Positions 44,107 through 54,388 of a stretch of DNA of 64,000 bases are shown in pieces. The DNA comes from Rhodanobacter denitrificans. GTDB lineage: Bacteria > Pseudomonadota > Gammaproteobacteria > Xanthomonadales > Rhodanobacteraceae. The notes under the pieces were generated by a model. That model was not told where the DNA came from, did no database searches, and saw only the letters and a program-made list of their open reading frames with translations. Location: assembly GCF_000230695.2 (NCBI RefSeq), contig NC_020541.1, positions 1,426,001-1,490,000 of the forward strand. The letters run 5' to 3'. Every line of letters begins with the position of its first letter. Positions within the stretch are counted from its first letter, which is position 1. A program made the translations under genes and the position numbers.

Positions 44107-45138
44107 ATGAGTCAGAAGAGCAGTTACAAGGTCGCCATGGTCGGCGCCACCGGCGCGGTCGGCGAGACTGTGCTGGCGATCCTCGCCGAGCGCGAGTTCC
44201 CGGTCAGCGAGCTGGTGCCGCTGGCGAGCGAGCGTTCGGCCGGCGGCAAGGTCAAGTTCGGCGGCAAGGACGTCACCGTGCAACTGCTGGACACCTACGA
44301 CTTCGCCGGCGTCGACATCGCGTTCTTCTCGGCCGGCGGTTCGGTCAGCCGCGAGCACGCGCCGCGCGCGGCGGCGGCCGGTGCGGTGGTGATCGACAAC
44401 ACCTCGGAGTTCCGCTACCAGGACGACATCCCGCTGGTGATCAGCGAAGTCAATCCGCACGCGATCGCGCAGTACACCACGCGCGGCATCATCGCGAACC
44501 CGAACTGTTCGACCATGCAGATGCTGGTGGCGCTGGCGCCGATCCACCGCGCGGTGCAGATCGAGCGGATCAACGTGGCCACCTACCAGTCGGTTTCCGG
44601 CGCTGGCCGCAGCGGGATGGAGGAACTGGGCCGGGAGACTGCGGCGCTGCTGAACTTCCAAAGCGTGGAGCCGGGCAAGAAATTCCCGGCCCAGATCGCG
44701 TTCAATGTGATCCCGCAGATCGACGATTTCCAGCCGAACGGCTACACCAAGGAGGAAATGAAGCTGGTGTGGGAGACCCGCAAGATCCTGGAGGACGAGT
44801 CGATCCAGGTGAACCCGACCGCAGTGCGCGTGCCGGTGTTCTATGGCCATTCCGAGGCAGTGCACATCGAGACCAGCGACAAGATCACCGCCGACGAGGC
44901 CCGCGAACTGCTGCGGCAGGCGCCGGGCGTGGTGCTGGTGGACGAGCGCAAGCCGGGCGGCTATCCGACCCCGGTGGGCGAGGCGGCCGGCACCGATGCG
45001 GTGTACGTCGGGCGCATCCGCGAGGACATCTCGCACGAGCGCGGGCTGGATCTGTGGATCGTCTCGGACAATATCCGCAAGGGCGCGGCGCTGAATGCGG
45101 TGCAGATCGCCGAATTGCTGATCGAGGATTATCTCTGA
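44107..45138 (+). CDS. asd: Aspartate-semialdehyde dehydrogenase
   Basis: Asd reduces aspartyl phosphate to the semialdehyde, leading to lysine, threonine, methionine and cell-wall diaminopimelate. The 343-residue protein has the NADP loop AMVGATGAVGETVLAILAER, the catalytic cysteine 134 in IANPNCSTMQMLVALAPIH and the histidine in YGHSEAVHIET. A small coiled-coil gene starts one base after the stop, so the two are likely cotranscribed. In this lineage asd commonly precedes fimV, as here. Confidence 0.97.
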   Translation: MSQKSSYKVAMVGATGAVGETVLAILAEREFPVSELVPLASERSAGGKVKFGGKDVTVQLLDTYDFAGVDIAFFSAGGSVSREHAPRAAAAGAVVIDNTSEFRYQDDIPLVISEVNPHAIAQYTTRGIIANPNCSTMQMLVALAPIHRAVQIERINVATYQSVSGAGRSGMEELGRETAALLNFQSVEPGKKFPAQIAFNVIPQIDDFQPNGYTKEEMKLVWETRKILEDESIQVNPTAVRVPVFYGHSEAVHIETSDKITADEARELLRQAPGVVLVDERKPGGYPTPVGEAAGTDAVYVGRIREDISHERGLDLWIVSDNIRKGAALNAVQIAELLIEDYL

Positions 45139-45139
45139 C

Positions 45140-45436
45140 ATGCGTTGGATGCCACTCATGGCGGCCGTGGGGTTTGTCACCGTGTCGGCGGCCTGGGCCG
45201 GCGACCGGGCGACATCGTTGCCGACCGCGCCCGCACCGGCAAAGTCGCTGTCGACGGTCCAGCGGCATCTGGCCGGCAGCCAGGCCGAGGTGAAACGGCT
45301 GAAGCAGGATCTGGACCGGCAGGAGTTGGACAGCCGGCGGGCCAGCGAACGGCTGAAGCAGCAGGACCAGGCCATCGCCGAGCTGCAGCGACGGCTGCAC
45401 GAGTTGCAGGCCGGACCGGCCCCGGGCTCGCGTTGA
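45140..45436 (+). CDS. Small exported coiled-coil protein
   Basis: This 98-residue protein has a signal peptide (LMAAVGFVTVSAAWA) and then a charged helix with heptad spacing (LAGSQAEVKRLKQDLDRQEL to AIAELQRRLHELQ) that would form a coiled coil. It starts one base past asd and precedes fimV. I do not recognise a family. It may be a periplasmic structural or scaffold factor, which is a guess. Confidence 0.65.
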   Translation: MRWMPLMAAVGFVTVSAAWAGDRATSLPTAPAPAKSLSTVQRHLAGSQAEVKRLKQDLDRQELDSRRASERLKQQDQAIAELQRRLHELQAGPAPGSR

Positions 45437-45611
45437 AAAAGGCCGCTTCGGTGAGAACATGCCGCAGCAATGCATTGCAAGTATTCGCTGCAGCTATTGT
45501 TGATTGGCCTGCATGTAACTAAAGTGGCACCTCATTTGGGGCGGGCCGCCATGGCGGCAACGCCATGAACGAATTAGAGAGTCGCGCCAGGATCGTTCGG
45601 GGGAACATGCA

Positions 45612-48002
45612 ATGAATCGTTCGTTGAAGTTGTCGATGCTGATCGTGCTGGCGCTGGGCAGCAGCCAGGCCATGGCGGTAGATCTCGGCCAGATCCAGGT
45701 CAAATCGGCACTGGGACAGCCGCTGCTGGCCGAGATCCCGCTGCATCCCGACAGCCCGGCGGAACTGCAGGGGCTCACCGTCCAGCTGGCGTCCAGCGAG
45801 GAATTCGCCCGCGCCGGCATCGCCGGCGGGCGTACCGCGATTCCCTTGCACTTCAGTGTGGCGAACGCCGGCGCCGGCCACCCGGTGATCCGCATCACCA
45901 GCAGTGCGCCGGTGGACGACCCCTTCCTCGACTTGCTGATCGAGGTAAACGGCAAGGCCGGCAAGAGCGTGCGCGAGTACGCCATCCTGCTCGATCCGCC
46001 GGGTGCGTCGGCGGCCGCGGCCGCACCAGCCGCGCCAGCCACTCCGGCGCCGAGCCAGCCGGCACCGCACATCCGGGCGCCGGTCACCGCGCCGGTGGCT
46101 GCCCAGCCCAAGCCGGCGGCACCCGCGCCGGCACCCGCACCGATCCAGAAACCGAAACCGGCGGCACCGGCGCTCAACAACGGCCAGTACGGCCCGGTCG
46201 AGCACGGCCAGACGCTGTCCAGCATCGCGCGCAGCGTGGCGCCGGCCGGCGTGGACGCGCAGCAGATGATGCTGGCCCTGCAACAGGCCAACCCCGATGC
46301 GTTCTACCGCAACAACATCAATGCGCTGAAGAGCGGTTCGGTGCTGCGCGTGCCGACCTCGGCCGAAGCGCAGGCCATGACGATCGCCGCTGCAGTCGCC
46401 GAGGTACGTCGGCAAAACAGCGACTGGCGTGCCGGCGTGCCGGGCAAGCCGACGGTGGTGGCCGATGCCGCCACCCGCGCCAGCAGCACCGCCACGCCCG
46501 CCCGCGCGCCGGATGCCGGCGACCGGCTGGCGCTGGTGCCGGCGAAGGAAGGCAGCAGCGCGGGAACCCGTGGCGGCGGCGCGGGCGACAAGTCCAGCAC
46601 CGGCCTCCGCCAGGATCTCCTGCGCACCCAGGAAAGCCTGGCCAGCCTGCAGCAGCAGAGCGCCGACCTGAAAGGCCGCCTGAAGGATCTGGCGGATATC
46701 AACAGCAAGAACGAGCGCCTGCTGTCGCTTAAAGACAACGAGATCGCCGAGCTGCAGGCCAAGCTGGCCACCGCGCGCAAGGCTGCCGGCATGCCGCCGG
46801 CCGCGACGCCGGTGGCCGCCGCCAGCAGCGCGAAGACTACGCCCGTCGCGGCCGCCGCGCCCACGGAAAAACTGGAAACCGCCACAGCCATGGCCAGCAC
46901 CGCCGCCGGCGTGAGCGCGGCGCCGGTGGCGGCCGGTTCGACCGCGGCAAGCACGCCGGTGGCTGCCTCCAGCCTGGCCGGCGCACCGGCCCACGGCGCG
47001 TCCGTGGTGACCACGCCGATCGCGACACCGGCGCCGGCCAAGCCGGTTGAGAAGCCGGCAGCGATGCATCCGGCCAGCGTGCCGGCGACGCTCGAGCAAC
47101 CGTGGTACATGCAGACCTGGGCCTGGGCGGCCGCGGCCGGCGCCGTCGTGCTGCTGATCCTGCTGGCCATGCTGGGACGTCGGCGCAAGCCGGCAGCCGA
47201 CGCGCCGAAGGCCGCGTCGTCGTTGGCCGATCGCTTCGGTTCGGCGCCTGCCGCCGGTCAGGACTTGCCGGGCGACGATGTCGACCAGGACGAGCTGCTC
47301 GACCAGTTGGCCGAACACCCCGACGACATCGGCCTGCACCTGGAACTGGTCACCCTGTATTACTCGCGCCGCGACGTCGAGCATTTCGAAGCGGCGGCCG
47401 AGGCGATGCACGCCCACATCACCGATCCGCAGCAGGACGAGTGGCAGGACGTGCTGCACATGGGCGAGGACCTGGTGCCGGGCCACCCGCTGTTCGACCA
47501 TCACGCCGAATCGGCAGTGCCTGACGACGCCGAGGCGCGCGGCGGGTTCAACATCGACGACTATGCCGACAAGGCCGACGCGCCAACGGTGGTTTCCTCG
47601 ATGCCGCCGCCGCTGCCGCCGGGCGCGTCCAAGCCCGTCAGCGAGTACAACTTCAATTTCGATCTGACCCGGGCTGTCGTCGAACCGCCGGCCCGCCCGG
47701 CGCCGGCCGCGGACGACGCCACCGTGGCCGCCCCGCTGGCGGCGAGCCGGCCGTCGGCGCCCGCCGAGCCCGTGTCGAGCTGGCACTTCGACGAAGAAGA
47801 CAGCACGCCGCTCGCGGCCGATGGCGGCCACGACCTGGGCGAGTTCAACGATGACCCGGTGGACACCAAGCTCGACCTGGCCCGTGCCTACATCGACATG
47901 GGCGACGCCGAAGGCGCCCGCGCCATGCTCGGCGAGGTGGTCAAGGAAGGCAGCCAGATGCAGAAGGACACCGCCAAGCGCCTGCTCGACAGCCTGCACT
48001 GA
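45612..48002 (+). CDS. fimV: FimV-family pilus assembly/polar hub protein
   Basis: This 796-residue protein fits the FimV/TspA family of inner-membrane scaffolds, which connect peptidoglycan with type IV pilus assembly and polarity. It has a signal peptide and the FimV N-terminal domain (VDLGQIQVKSALGQPLLAEI). A LysM motif (EHGQTLSSIARSVAPAGVDA) and proline/alanine-rich linkers follow. A coiled coil lies near residues 335-395 and one membrane helix near 500 (WAWAAAAGAVVLLILLAM). The acidic cytosolic part ends in the FimV C-terminal motif (DTKLDLARAYIDMGDAEGAR). GGGGGA precedes the ATG. Confidence 0.92.
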   Translation: MNRSLKLSMLIVLALGSSQAMAVDLGQIQVKSALGQPLLAEIPLHPDSPAELQGLTVQLASSEEFARAGIAGGRTAIPLHFSVANAGAGHPVIRITSSAPVDDPFLDLLIEVNGKAGKSVREYAILLDPPGASAAAAAPAAPATPAPSQPAPHIRAPVTAPVAAQPKPAAPAPAPAPIQKPKPAAPALNNGQYGPVEHGQTLSSIARSVAPAGVDAQQMMLALQQANPDAFYRNNINALKSGSVLRVPTSAEAQAMTIAAAVAEVRRQNSDWRAGVPGKPTVVADAATRASSTATPARAPDAGDRLALVPAKEGSSAGTRGGGAGDKSSTGLRQDLLRTQESLASLQQQSADLKGRLKDLADINSKNERLLSLKDNEIAELQAKLATARKAAGMPPAATPVAAASSAKTTPVAAAAPTEKLETATAMASTAAGVSAAPVAAGSTAASTPVAASSLAGAPAHGASVVTTPIATPAPAKPVEKPAAMHPASVPATLEQPWYMQTWAWAAAAGAVVLLILLAMLGRRRKPAADAPKAASSLADRFGSAPAAGQDLPGDDVDQDELLDQLAEHPDDIGLHLELVTLYYSRRDVEHFEAAAEAMHAHITDPQQDEWQDVLHMGEDLVPGHPLFDHHAESAVPDDAEARGGFNIDDYADKADAPTVVSSMPPPLPPGASKPVSEYNFNFDLTRAVVEPPARPAPAADDATVAAPLAASRPSAPAEPVSSWHFDEEDSTPLAADGGHDLGEFNDDPVDTKLDLARAYIDMGDAEGARAMLGEVVKEGSQMQKDTAKRLLDSLH

Positions 48003-48028
48003 GTCACGGCGCGCTTCCCGCGGGATAA

Positions 48029-48054
48029 ATCGGGCCGGCCCTTGCCGGCCCGAT
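48029..48054 (+). terminator. Terminator-like hairpin after fimV
   Basis: ATCGGGCCGGC and its complement form an 11-bp stem around a CCTT loop, 27 bases past the fimV stop. Only a weak T-rich tail follows (GCCGTT), so termination efficiency is uncertain. Confidence 0.5.
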
Positions 48055-48106
48055 GCCGTTGCGGCCTGCTAATCTTTCTGCTTTCCGCGGACCCCTGCAC
48101 GACTCC

Positions 48107-48889
48107 ATGCGCATTGCCCTGGGCATCGAATACGACGGCACCAATTTCAGCGGCTGGCAGCGCCTGAAGGCTGACGTCAGCGTGCAGGGCGTGCTGGAGG
48201 AAGCGCTGTCGAAGGTCGCCGATCATTCGGTCGAGGTCAGCTGCGCGGGACGCACCGATGCCGGTGTGCATGGGCGCTGCCAGGTCGTGCACTTCGACAC
48301 CGAGGCGCGCCGCGACATGCGCGGCTGGGTGCTGGGCAGCTGTTCCAACCTGCCGGCCAGCGTGGCGGTGCTGTGGGCGCAGCCGGTGCCGGACAGTTTC
48401 CACGCGCGTTACGCGGCACGCAGCCGGCGTTATCGCTATCGCCTGCTGAACCGGCCGGTGCGCGCGGCGCTGGATGCGCGCTATGTCACCTGGGAGCGCC
48501 TGCCGCTGGATGCCGAGCGCATGCACGCCGCCGCCCAGGCCTTGCTCGGCGAGCACGACTTCAGCGCGTTCCGCGCCTTGTCCTGCCAAGCCGCGCACCC
48601 GCGCCGCAGCGTGCTCGCGGTGGGCGTGCGGCGCGAGGGTGAGCAGCTGTTCGTCGACATCGAGGCGAATGCATTCCTGCACCACATGGTGCGCAACATC
48701 GTCGGCTCGCTGCTGCCGATTGGCCGCGGCGAGCAACCGGTCGAATGGATGGCCGAACTGCTGGCTGGCTGCGACCGCCAGGTGGCCGGGCCGACCGCAC
48801 CGTCTTCCGGGCTGACCTTCATCGGCCCGCGCTACGAGGCGCACTGGGGCCTGCCGCCGGACGTCTGCCTGCCGGGAGCCGGCCGGTGA
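48107..48889 (+). CDS. truA: tRNA pseudouridine synthase A
   Basis: TruA forms pseudouridine at positions 38-40 of tRNA. The 260-residue protein has the catalytic aspartate 51 in [14 protein letters not shown], the [11 protein letters not shown] region and the C-terminal motif [14 protein letters not shown]. The ATG at 48107 opens the conserved [17 protein letters not shown]. Its stop overlaps the GTG of trpF by 4 bases, so tRNA modification and tryptophan genes are coupled here, an order common in gammaproteobacteria. Confidence 0.97.
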   Translation: MRIALGIEYDGTNFSGWQRLKADVSVQGVLEEALSKVADHSVEVSCAGRTDAGVHGRCQVVHFDTEARRDMRGWVLGSCSNLPASVAVLWAQPVPDSFHARYAARSRRYRYRLLNRPVRAALDARYVTWERLPLDAERMHAAAQALLGEHDFSAFRALSCQAAHPRRSVLAVGVRREGEQLFVDIEANAFLHHMVRNIVGSLLPIGRGEQPVEWMAELLAGCDRQVAGPTAPSSGLTFIGPRYEAHWGLPPDVCLPGAGR

Positions 48890-49509
48890 CCCGCATCAAG
48901 TGCTGCGGCATGACCCGGGTGGGCGACGCGCTGCTCGCCGCGCGGCTCGGTGCGGACGCGATCGGGCTGGTGTTCACCGCGCGCAGTCGGAGGCAGGTGA
49001 CGCTGGCGCGGGCACGCGAGATCGTGGCGGCGCTGCCGCCGTTTGTGGCCAGCGTGGCCTTGTTCATGGACGACGAGCCCGGCCTGGTGCGGCAGGTGCT
49101 CGATGAAGTGCGACCCACGCTGCTGCAGTTCCACGGCAACGAGAGCGATGCCTGGTGCGCGCAATTTGGCCGTCCGTTCCTGAAGGCCATCGCAATGGGC
49201 GAGGGCGTGGCGGCGTTGCCGTGGCTGCGGGAGTACCCGCAGGCCGCAGGTGTGTTGCTGGACGGCCATGCGGCCGGCGAGGCCGGCGGCAGCGGCAGGA
49301 CGTTCGACTGGTCGCTGCTGCCGCGCGATCCGGCGCAGCCGCTGGTCCTCGCCGGCGGCCTGCATGCCGGCAACGTGGGCGAGGCCGTGCGCACGGCGCG
49401 CCCATGGGCGGTGGACGTGGCCAGCGGGGTGGAGTCGGCACCGGGGATCAAGGACCCGGCCCGGCTGGCAGCCTTCATCCGCGCGGTGCGCGCGGCAGAC
49501 GCGGCGTGA
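48886..49509 (+). CDS. trpF: Phosphoribosylanthranilate isomerase
   Basis: TrpF catalyses the Amadori step of tryptophan synthesis. The 207-residue TIM barrel has the catalytic cysteine near the start (IKCCGMTR) and the catalytic aspartate in [11 protein letters not shown]. Phosphate-binding loops are [15 protein letters not shown] and [15 protein letters not shown]. It starts with GTG 48886 overlapping truA. Its end overlaps the GTG of the JmjC-type gene, so translation continues as one coupled run. Confidence 0.96.
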   Translation: MTRIKCCGMTRVGDALLAARLGADAIGLVFTARSRRQVTLARAREIVAALPPFVASVALFMDDEPGLVRQVLDEVRPTLLQFHGNESDAWCAQFGRPFLKAIAMGEGVAALPWLREYPQAAGVLLDGHAAGEAGGSGRTFDWSLLPRDPAQPLVLAGGLHAGNVGEAVRTARPWAVDVASGVESAPGIKDPARLAAFIRAVRAADAA

Positions 49510-50519
49510 GCGGCGCGCCGGCCGCCATCGAGGAATGCCGCGATGGCGACGGTGCGCCCGCGCTTGCCGACCTGGTCGGCCATGCGCGCCCGCTGGTGAT
49601 CCGCGGCCTGTGCCGCGACTGGCCGATGGTGGCCTGGGCGCGGCAGTCGGACGACGCATTCGCGCGGGAGCTGGCGCGGCGGGACAACGGCAGCGAGGTC
49701 GATGCGCTGCTGCTGCCTGCGGGCGAGGGCGGGGTGATCGGCTACAACGCGGCGTTCGACGGCTTCAACTACACGCATCACCGCGTCTCGATCGGCCAGG
49801 GCCTGCAACGGCTGGCGCAGTACAGCCGTCAGCCGGAGGCGCCGGGGCTGGCCATGCAGAGCGCGTTGATCGGCGCCTGCCTGCCGGGGTTGCTGGACGA
49901 CCACGCGCTGCCGTTCCTTGATCCCAGCATCCAGCCGCGCATCTGGATCGGCAACCGGGTCACCACGCCGGCGCATTTCGACGAGTACCACAACGTCGCC
50001 TGCGTGGTGTGCGGCGTGCGGCGCTTCACCCTGTTCGCGCCGGAGCAGGCGCGCAACCTGTACGTGGGGCCGCTGGATTTCGCACCCACCGGCGCGGCGA
50101 TTGGCATTGCCCGGCTCGACCGTCCCGACGACCCGCGCTATCCCGGCCTGAAGCTGGCGCTGGCTGCGGCGCAGGTGGCGGAGCTGCATCCCGGCGACGC
50201 GATCTACATTCCGCCGCTGTGGTGGCATCACGTGGAATCGCTGCAGCGGATCAACGCGCTGGTGAACTACTGGTGGAAGCCGGTGCTTGCCGATGGCCAT
50301 GCGCCGGACACGGCGCTGGGCTGTCTGATGCACTGCATCCTCGCCTTCCGCTCGCTGCCGCCGGCGGAACGGGCGGCGTGGAGGGAGCTGCTGGGCTACT
50401 ACGTGTTTGGCGACGAGGATCCCGCCGCACACTTGCCCGCCGACCGGCGCGGCATCCTCGGCCCGCTCACGCCCGGCCAACTGGCCGAGATCAGGGCCTC
50501 CATCCGCCGCTATCTGTGA
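49506..50519 (+). CDS. Cupin-like (JmjC/cupin_8) oxygenase inside the trp cluster
   Basis: This 337-residue protein belongs to the cupin_8/JmjC group of Fe(II)/2-oxoglutarate oxygenases. The metal triad is visible: HFD in TTPAHFDEYHNVACVV and a distal histidine in IPPLWWHHVESL. RFTLFAPEQARNLYVGPLD fits the fold. Such enzymes hydroxylate proteins or small molecules. It starts with GTG 49506 overlapping trpF by 4 bases, and trpB begins 71 bases after its stop. No known step of tryptophan synthesis needs such an enzyme. Confidence 0.88.
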   Translation: MSGAPAAIEECRDGDGAPALADLVGHARPLVIRGLCRDWPMVAWARQSDDAFARELARRDNGSEVDALLLPAGEGGVIGYNAAFDGFNYTHHRVSIGQGLQRLAQYSRQPEAPGLAMQSALIGACLPGLLDDHALPFLDPSIQPRIWIGNRVTTPAHFDEYHNVACVVCGVRRFTLFAPEQARNLYVGPLDFAPTGAAIGIARLDRPDDPRYPGLKLALAAAQVAELHPGDAIYIPPLWWHHVESLQRINALVNYWWKPVLADGHAPDTALGCLMHCILAFRSLPPAERAAWRELLGYYVFGDEDPAAHLPADRRGILGPLTPGQLAEIRASIRRYL

Positions 50520-50590
50520 CCCCGTTCGGTCGGGCTTGCCGCTAAGATGGCTGCTTGCCGCAGTGCGGCATGCCCTTCCTGAGTGACGAT

Positions 50591-51798
<1,208 letters not shown>

Positions 51799-51802
<4 letters not shown>

Positions 51803-52599
51803 GCCGCATCGACCGCCGCTTCGCCGCACTGAAAGCCGCCAACCGCACCGGCCTGATTCCGTTCGTCACCGCGGGCGATCCGTCGCCTGAGCACATGGTG
51901 GCGCTGATGCATGCGCTGGTCGACGCCGGCGCCGACCTGATCGAGCTGGGCGTGCCGTTCTCCGACCCGATGGCCGACGGCCCGGTGATCCAGCACGCCA
52001 GCGAGCGGGCGATCGCGAAAGGCGTGGGCCTGGCCGACGTGCTGGGCTGGGTCGCCGCATTCCGCCAGCACGATGCGGACACGCCGATCGTGTTGATGGG
52101 TTACCTCAATCCCATCGAGACGCACGGCTACGCGCGCTTCGCCGGAGAGGCCGTGCAGGCCGGCGTCGACGGTGTGCTGCTGGTCGATTGCCCGCTGGAG
52201 GAGTCCGCCGTGCTGCAGCCGCTGCGCGACGCCGGGCTGCAACGGATCCTGCTTGCCGCACCGACCACCGAACCCTCGCGTATGGCGCAGCTGTGCGGTT
52301 CGGCCGAGGGTTTCCTGTACTATGTCTCGTTCGCAGGCATCACCGGTGCGGCACACTTGAGCACCGGTGACATCGCCGCCCGCGTGGCCGATGTCCGTGC
52401 CCGGGCGAAGGCGCCGGTGGCGGTCGGTTTCGGCATCCGCGATGCGGCGAGCGCGAAGGCGATCGCCGGTTTTGCCGATGCGGTGGTGATCGGCAGCGCA
52501 CTGGTGGATCGGCTGGCCGGGGCGACGGACGCCGGGGAAATCACCCGGCGCACGCAGGCGTTCCTGGCACCGATCCGCGCCGCGCTGGATGCCCGTTGA
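51799..52599 (+). CDS. trpA: Tryptophan synthase alpha chain
   Basis: TrpA splits indole-glycerol phosphate and channels indole to TrpB. The 266-residue barrel has the catalytic glutamate in [20 protein letters not shown] near residue 49, the catalytic aspartate loop ([14 protein letters not shown]) and the phosphate-binding [15 protein letters not shown] near the end. The start overlaps trpB by 4 bases. accD follows after 51 bases. Confidence 0.97.
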
Positions 52600-52650
52600 G
52601 GGCACGCACCGCCGGATGGTGGCGCACTCACGAATAGTCAGGGTGATGCA

Positions 52651-53520
52651 ATGAATTGGCTGCAGAAAATCATGAACCCGCGCACCCGCCCGCACGCCAC
52701 CAACGGCGGCAAGGGCTCGGTGCCCGAGGGCGTGTGGGAGAAGTGCGGCGGCTGCGGCACGGTGCTGTACAAGCCGGAGCTGGAGCGCAACCTGATGGTC
52801 TGCCCCAAGTGCGGCCATCACCATTACATCAGTGCGCGCGCGCGGCTCGATGCGCTGCTCGACGAAAGTTCGGCGCAGGAACTGTGGGCCGGCCTGGAGC
52901 CGACCGACCCGCTGAAGTTCCGCGACTCGAAGAAGTACCGCGACCGCATCGTCGCCACCCAGAAGAAGATCGGCGAGAAGGATGCGATGGTCGTGATGAG
53001 CGGCCGGCTCAAGGGCCGCCCGCTGGTGGCGGCGGCGTTCGAGTTCGCCTACATGGGCGGCTCGATGGGTTCGGTGGTCGGCGAGAAGTTCGCTCGCGCC
53101 GCCGAGCGCGCGCTGGCCGACCGCAGCGCGCTGGTGTGCTTCTCCGCCACCGGCGGCGCGCGCATGCAGGAGGCGCTGTTCTCGCTAATGCAGATGGCCA
53201 AGACCTCGGCCGCGCTGGCGCGCCTGCGCGACGCCGGCGTGCCGTACATCAGCGTGCTGACCAACCCGACCACCGGCGGCGTCTCCGCCAGCCTGGCGAT
53301 GCTGGGCGACATCAACATCGGCGAGCCGAAGGCGCTGATCGGCTTCGCCGGCCCGCGCGTGATCGAGCAGACCGTGCGCGAAACCCTGCCGGAAGGCTTC
53401 CAGCGTTCGGAGTTCCTGCTGGACCACGGCGCGATCGACCTGATCGTCGACCGCCGCGAGATGCGCGACAAGCTGGCCGACCTGCTCGGCATCCTGATGA
53501 AGGCGCCGCGCGCGGCCTGA
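52651..53520 (+). CDS. accD: Acetyl-CoA carboxylase carboxyltransferase beta subunit
   Basis: AccD forms, with AccA, the carboxyltransferase that makes malonyl-CoA for fatty acids. The 289-residue protein has the zinc ribbon with cysteines 32, 35, 51 and 54. The carboxyltransferase core has [60 protein letters not shown] and [17 protein letters not shown]. The usual downstream neighbours (folC and a SPOR protein) are absent; repeats and a PAP2 gene follow instead. Confidence 0.97.
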   Translation: MNWLQKIMNPRTRPHATNGGKGSVPEGVWEKCGGCGTVLYKPELERNLMVCPKCGHHHYISARARLDALLDESSAQELWAGLEPTDPLKFRDSKKYRDRIVATQKKIGEKDAMVVMSGRLKGRPLVAAAFEFAYMGGSMGSVVGEKFARAAERALADRSALVCFSATGGARMQEALFSLMQMAKTSAALARLRDAGVPYISVLTNPTTGGVSASLAMLGDINIGEPKALIGFAGPRVIEQTVRETLPEGFQRSEFLLDHGAIDLIVDRREMRDKLADLLGILMKAPRAA

Positions 53521-53545
53521 GCGGGTGCTCTGCCGGCGATGATGC

Positions 53546-53567
53546 GATGCCGCCTGCGGGCGGCATC
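53546..53567 (+). terminator. Terminator-like hairpin after accD
   Basis: GATGCCGCC and GGCGGCATC form a 9-bp stem around a TGCG loop, 25 bases past the accD stop. It lacks a T-run on the plus strand, so it may be a weak or factor-dependent terminator. Confidence 0.45.
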
Positions 53568-53583
53568 GTCGTTAGCGCTGGCG

Positions 53584-53632
53584 GGTTTTCCACAGCGGCT
53601 GTGGAAGCGTTCGGGCAAAGCCTGTGGACAAG
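53584..53632. repeat. DnaA-box-like repeat unit 1
   Basis: A 49-base unit starts with TTTTCCACA (53586-53594), then TGTGGAAGC (53600-53608) and TGTGGACAA (53623-53631). The first and third 9-mers each differ by one base from the E. coli DnaA box TTATCCACA, and all three share the CCACA core. The unit recurs at 53711-53759. Confidence 0.6.
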
Positions 53633-53710
53633 CCGCTTTCGCCGTCGATCCATCAAGCACTTGCTACGCGCTGGTCAGGAGTTGCGCATGACGGCGCCGC
53701 GTGCGGCACC

Positions 53711-53759
53711 GGTTTTCCACAGCGATTGTGGAGCGTGGGCGGCAAAGCCTGTGGACAAG
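53711..53759. repeat. DnaA-box-like repeat unit 2
   Basis: The second 49-base copy begins 127 bases after the first. It keeps TTTTCCACA (53713-53721) and TGTGGACAA (53750-53758) exactly, and the middle site is TGTGGAGCG. Both copies end AAAGCCTGTGGACAAG. The rest of the 304-bp gap 53521-53824 holds only the hairpin after accD and no gene. Confidence 0.6.
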
Positions 53760-53824
53760 TGTGCTATCTGCTTGAGCGCAAAGGCGGGGTCGACGGCGTG
53801 CGCAGGTTCTGCACAGTGCCGTAC

Positions 53825-54388
53825 TCAGCCGAGCAACGATGCCAGCCACAGCGACGCGCTGCCGAGGCCACCGCCGATGACGATGGCGGCCAGCACGTCG
53901 CTGGGGTAGTGCAAGCCGAGGATCACCCGCGAGACGGCGACCAGTGCGGTGAAGCCCAGCAGCAGCGGTGCCAGCGGCGGATACCAGGCCAGCGCCACGG
54001 TGCTGAAACCCACCGCCTGCAAGGTATGCCCGGACGGAAAACTGAACTCGTCCAGCGGCGGCACGTGTGCGATCACGCCGGGGCAGGCGCGATACGGGCG
54101 CGGGCGGCGCGTCCAGCGCTTGAGCAGGCGATACAGCAGCAGCGCGGCGAGCCCGGTGGCTGCCATGTGCGCTGCTGCGGCGATGCCGCGCGGGCCGCCG
54201 AGCATGGCCAGCGCGGCCATCAGTGCGTACCAGAACACGCCGTCACCGAGCCGGCTGACCGCGCCGAAGAAGGCTCCCACCACGCGGCGGGCGCCCCAGT
54301 GGTTGGCGATCACGCAGACGCGGCGGTCCAGCGCGAAACGCGGTCCGGGCAGAAGCTCAGAGGCGGGCAGCGATGGAGGCGTGTTCAT
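53825..54388 (-). CDS. PAP2-family membrane phosphatase
   Basis: This 187-residue protein has the three PAP2 motifs: KRWTRRPRP, FPSGHTLQAVG and SRVILGLHYPSD, with their conserved lysine, arginines and histidines. About five membrane helices surround them. It probably removes phosphate from a lipid such as phosphatidic acid or undecaprenyl pyrophosphate. The 5' end overlaps the glycosyltransferase gene by 32 bases, so both are one transcription unit. The lipid link between the two is inference. Confidence 0.93.
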   Translation of the reverse strand: MNTPPSLPASELLPGPRFALDRRVCVIANHWGARRVVGAFFGAVSRLGDGVFWYALMAALAMLGGPRGIAAAAHMAATGLAALLLYRLLKRWTRRPRPYRACPGVIAHVPPLDEFSFPSGHTLQAVGFSTVALAWYPPLAPLLLGFTALVAVSRVILGLHYPSDVLAAIVIGGGLGSASLWLASLLG

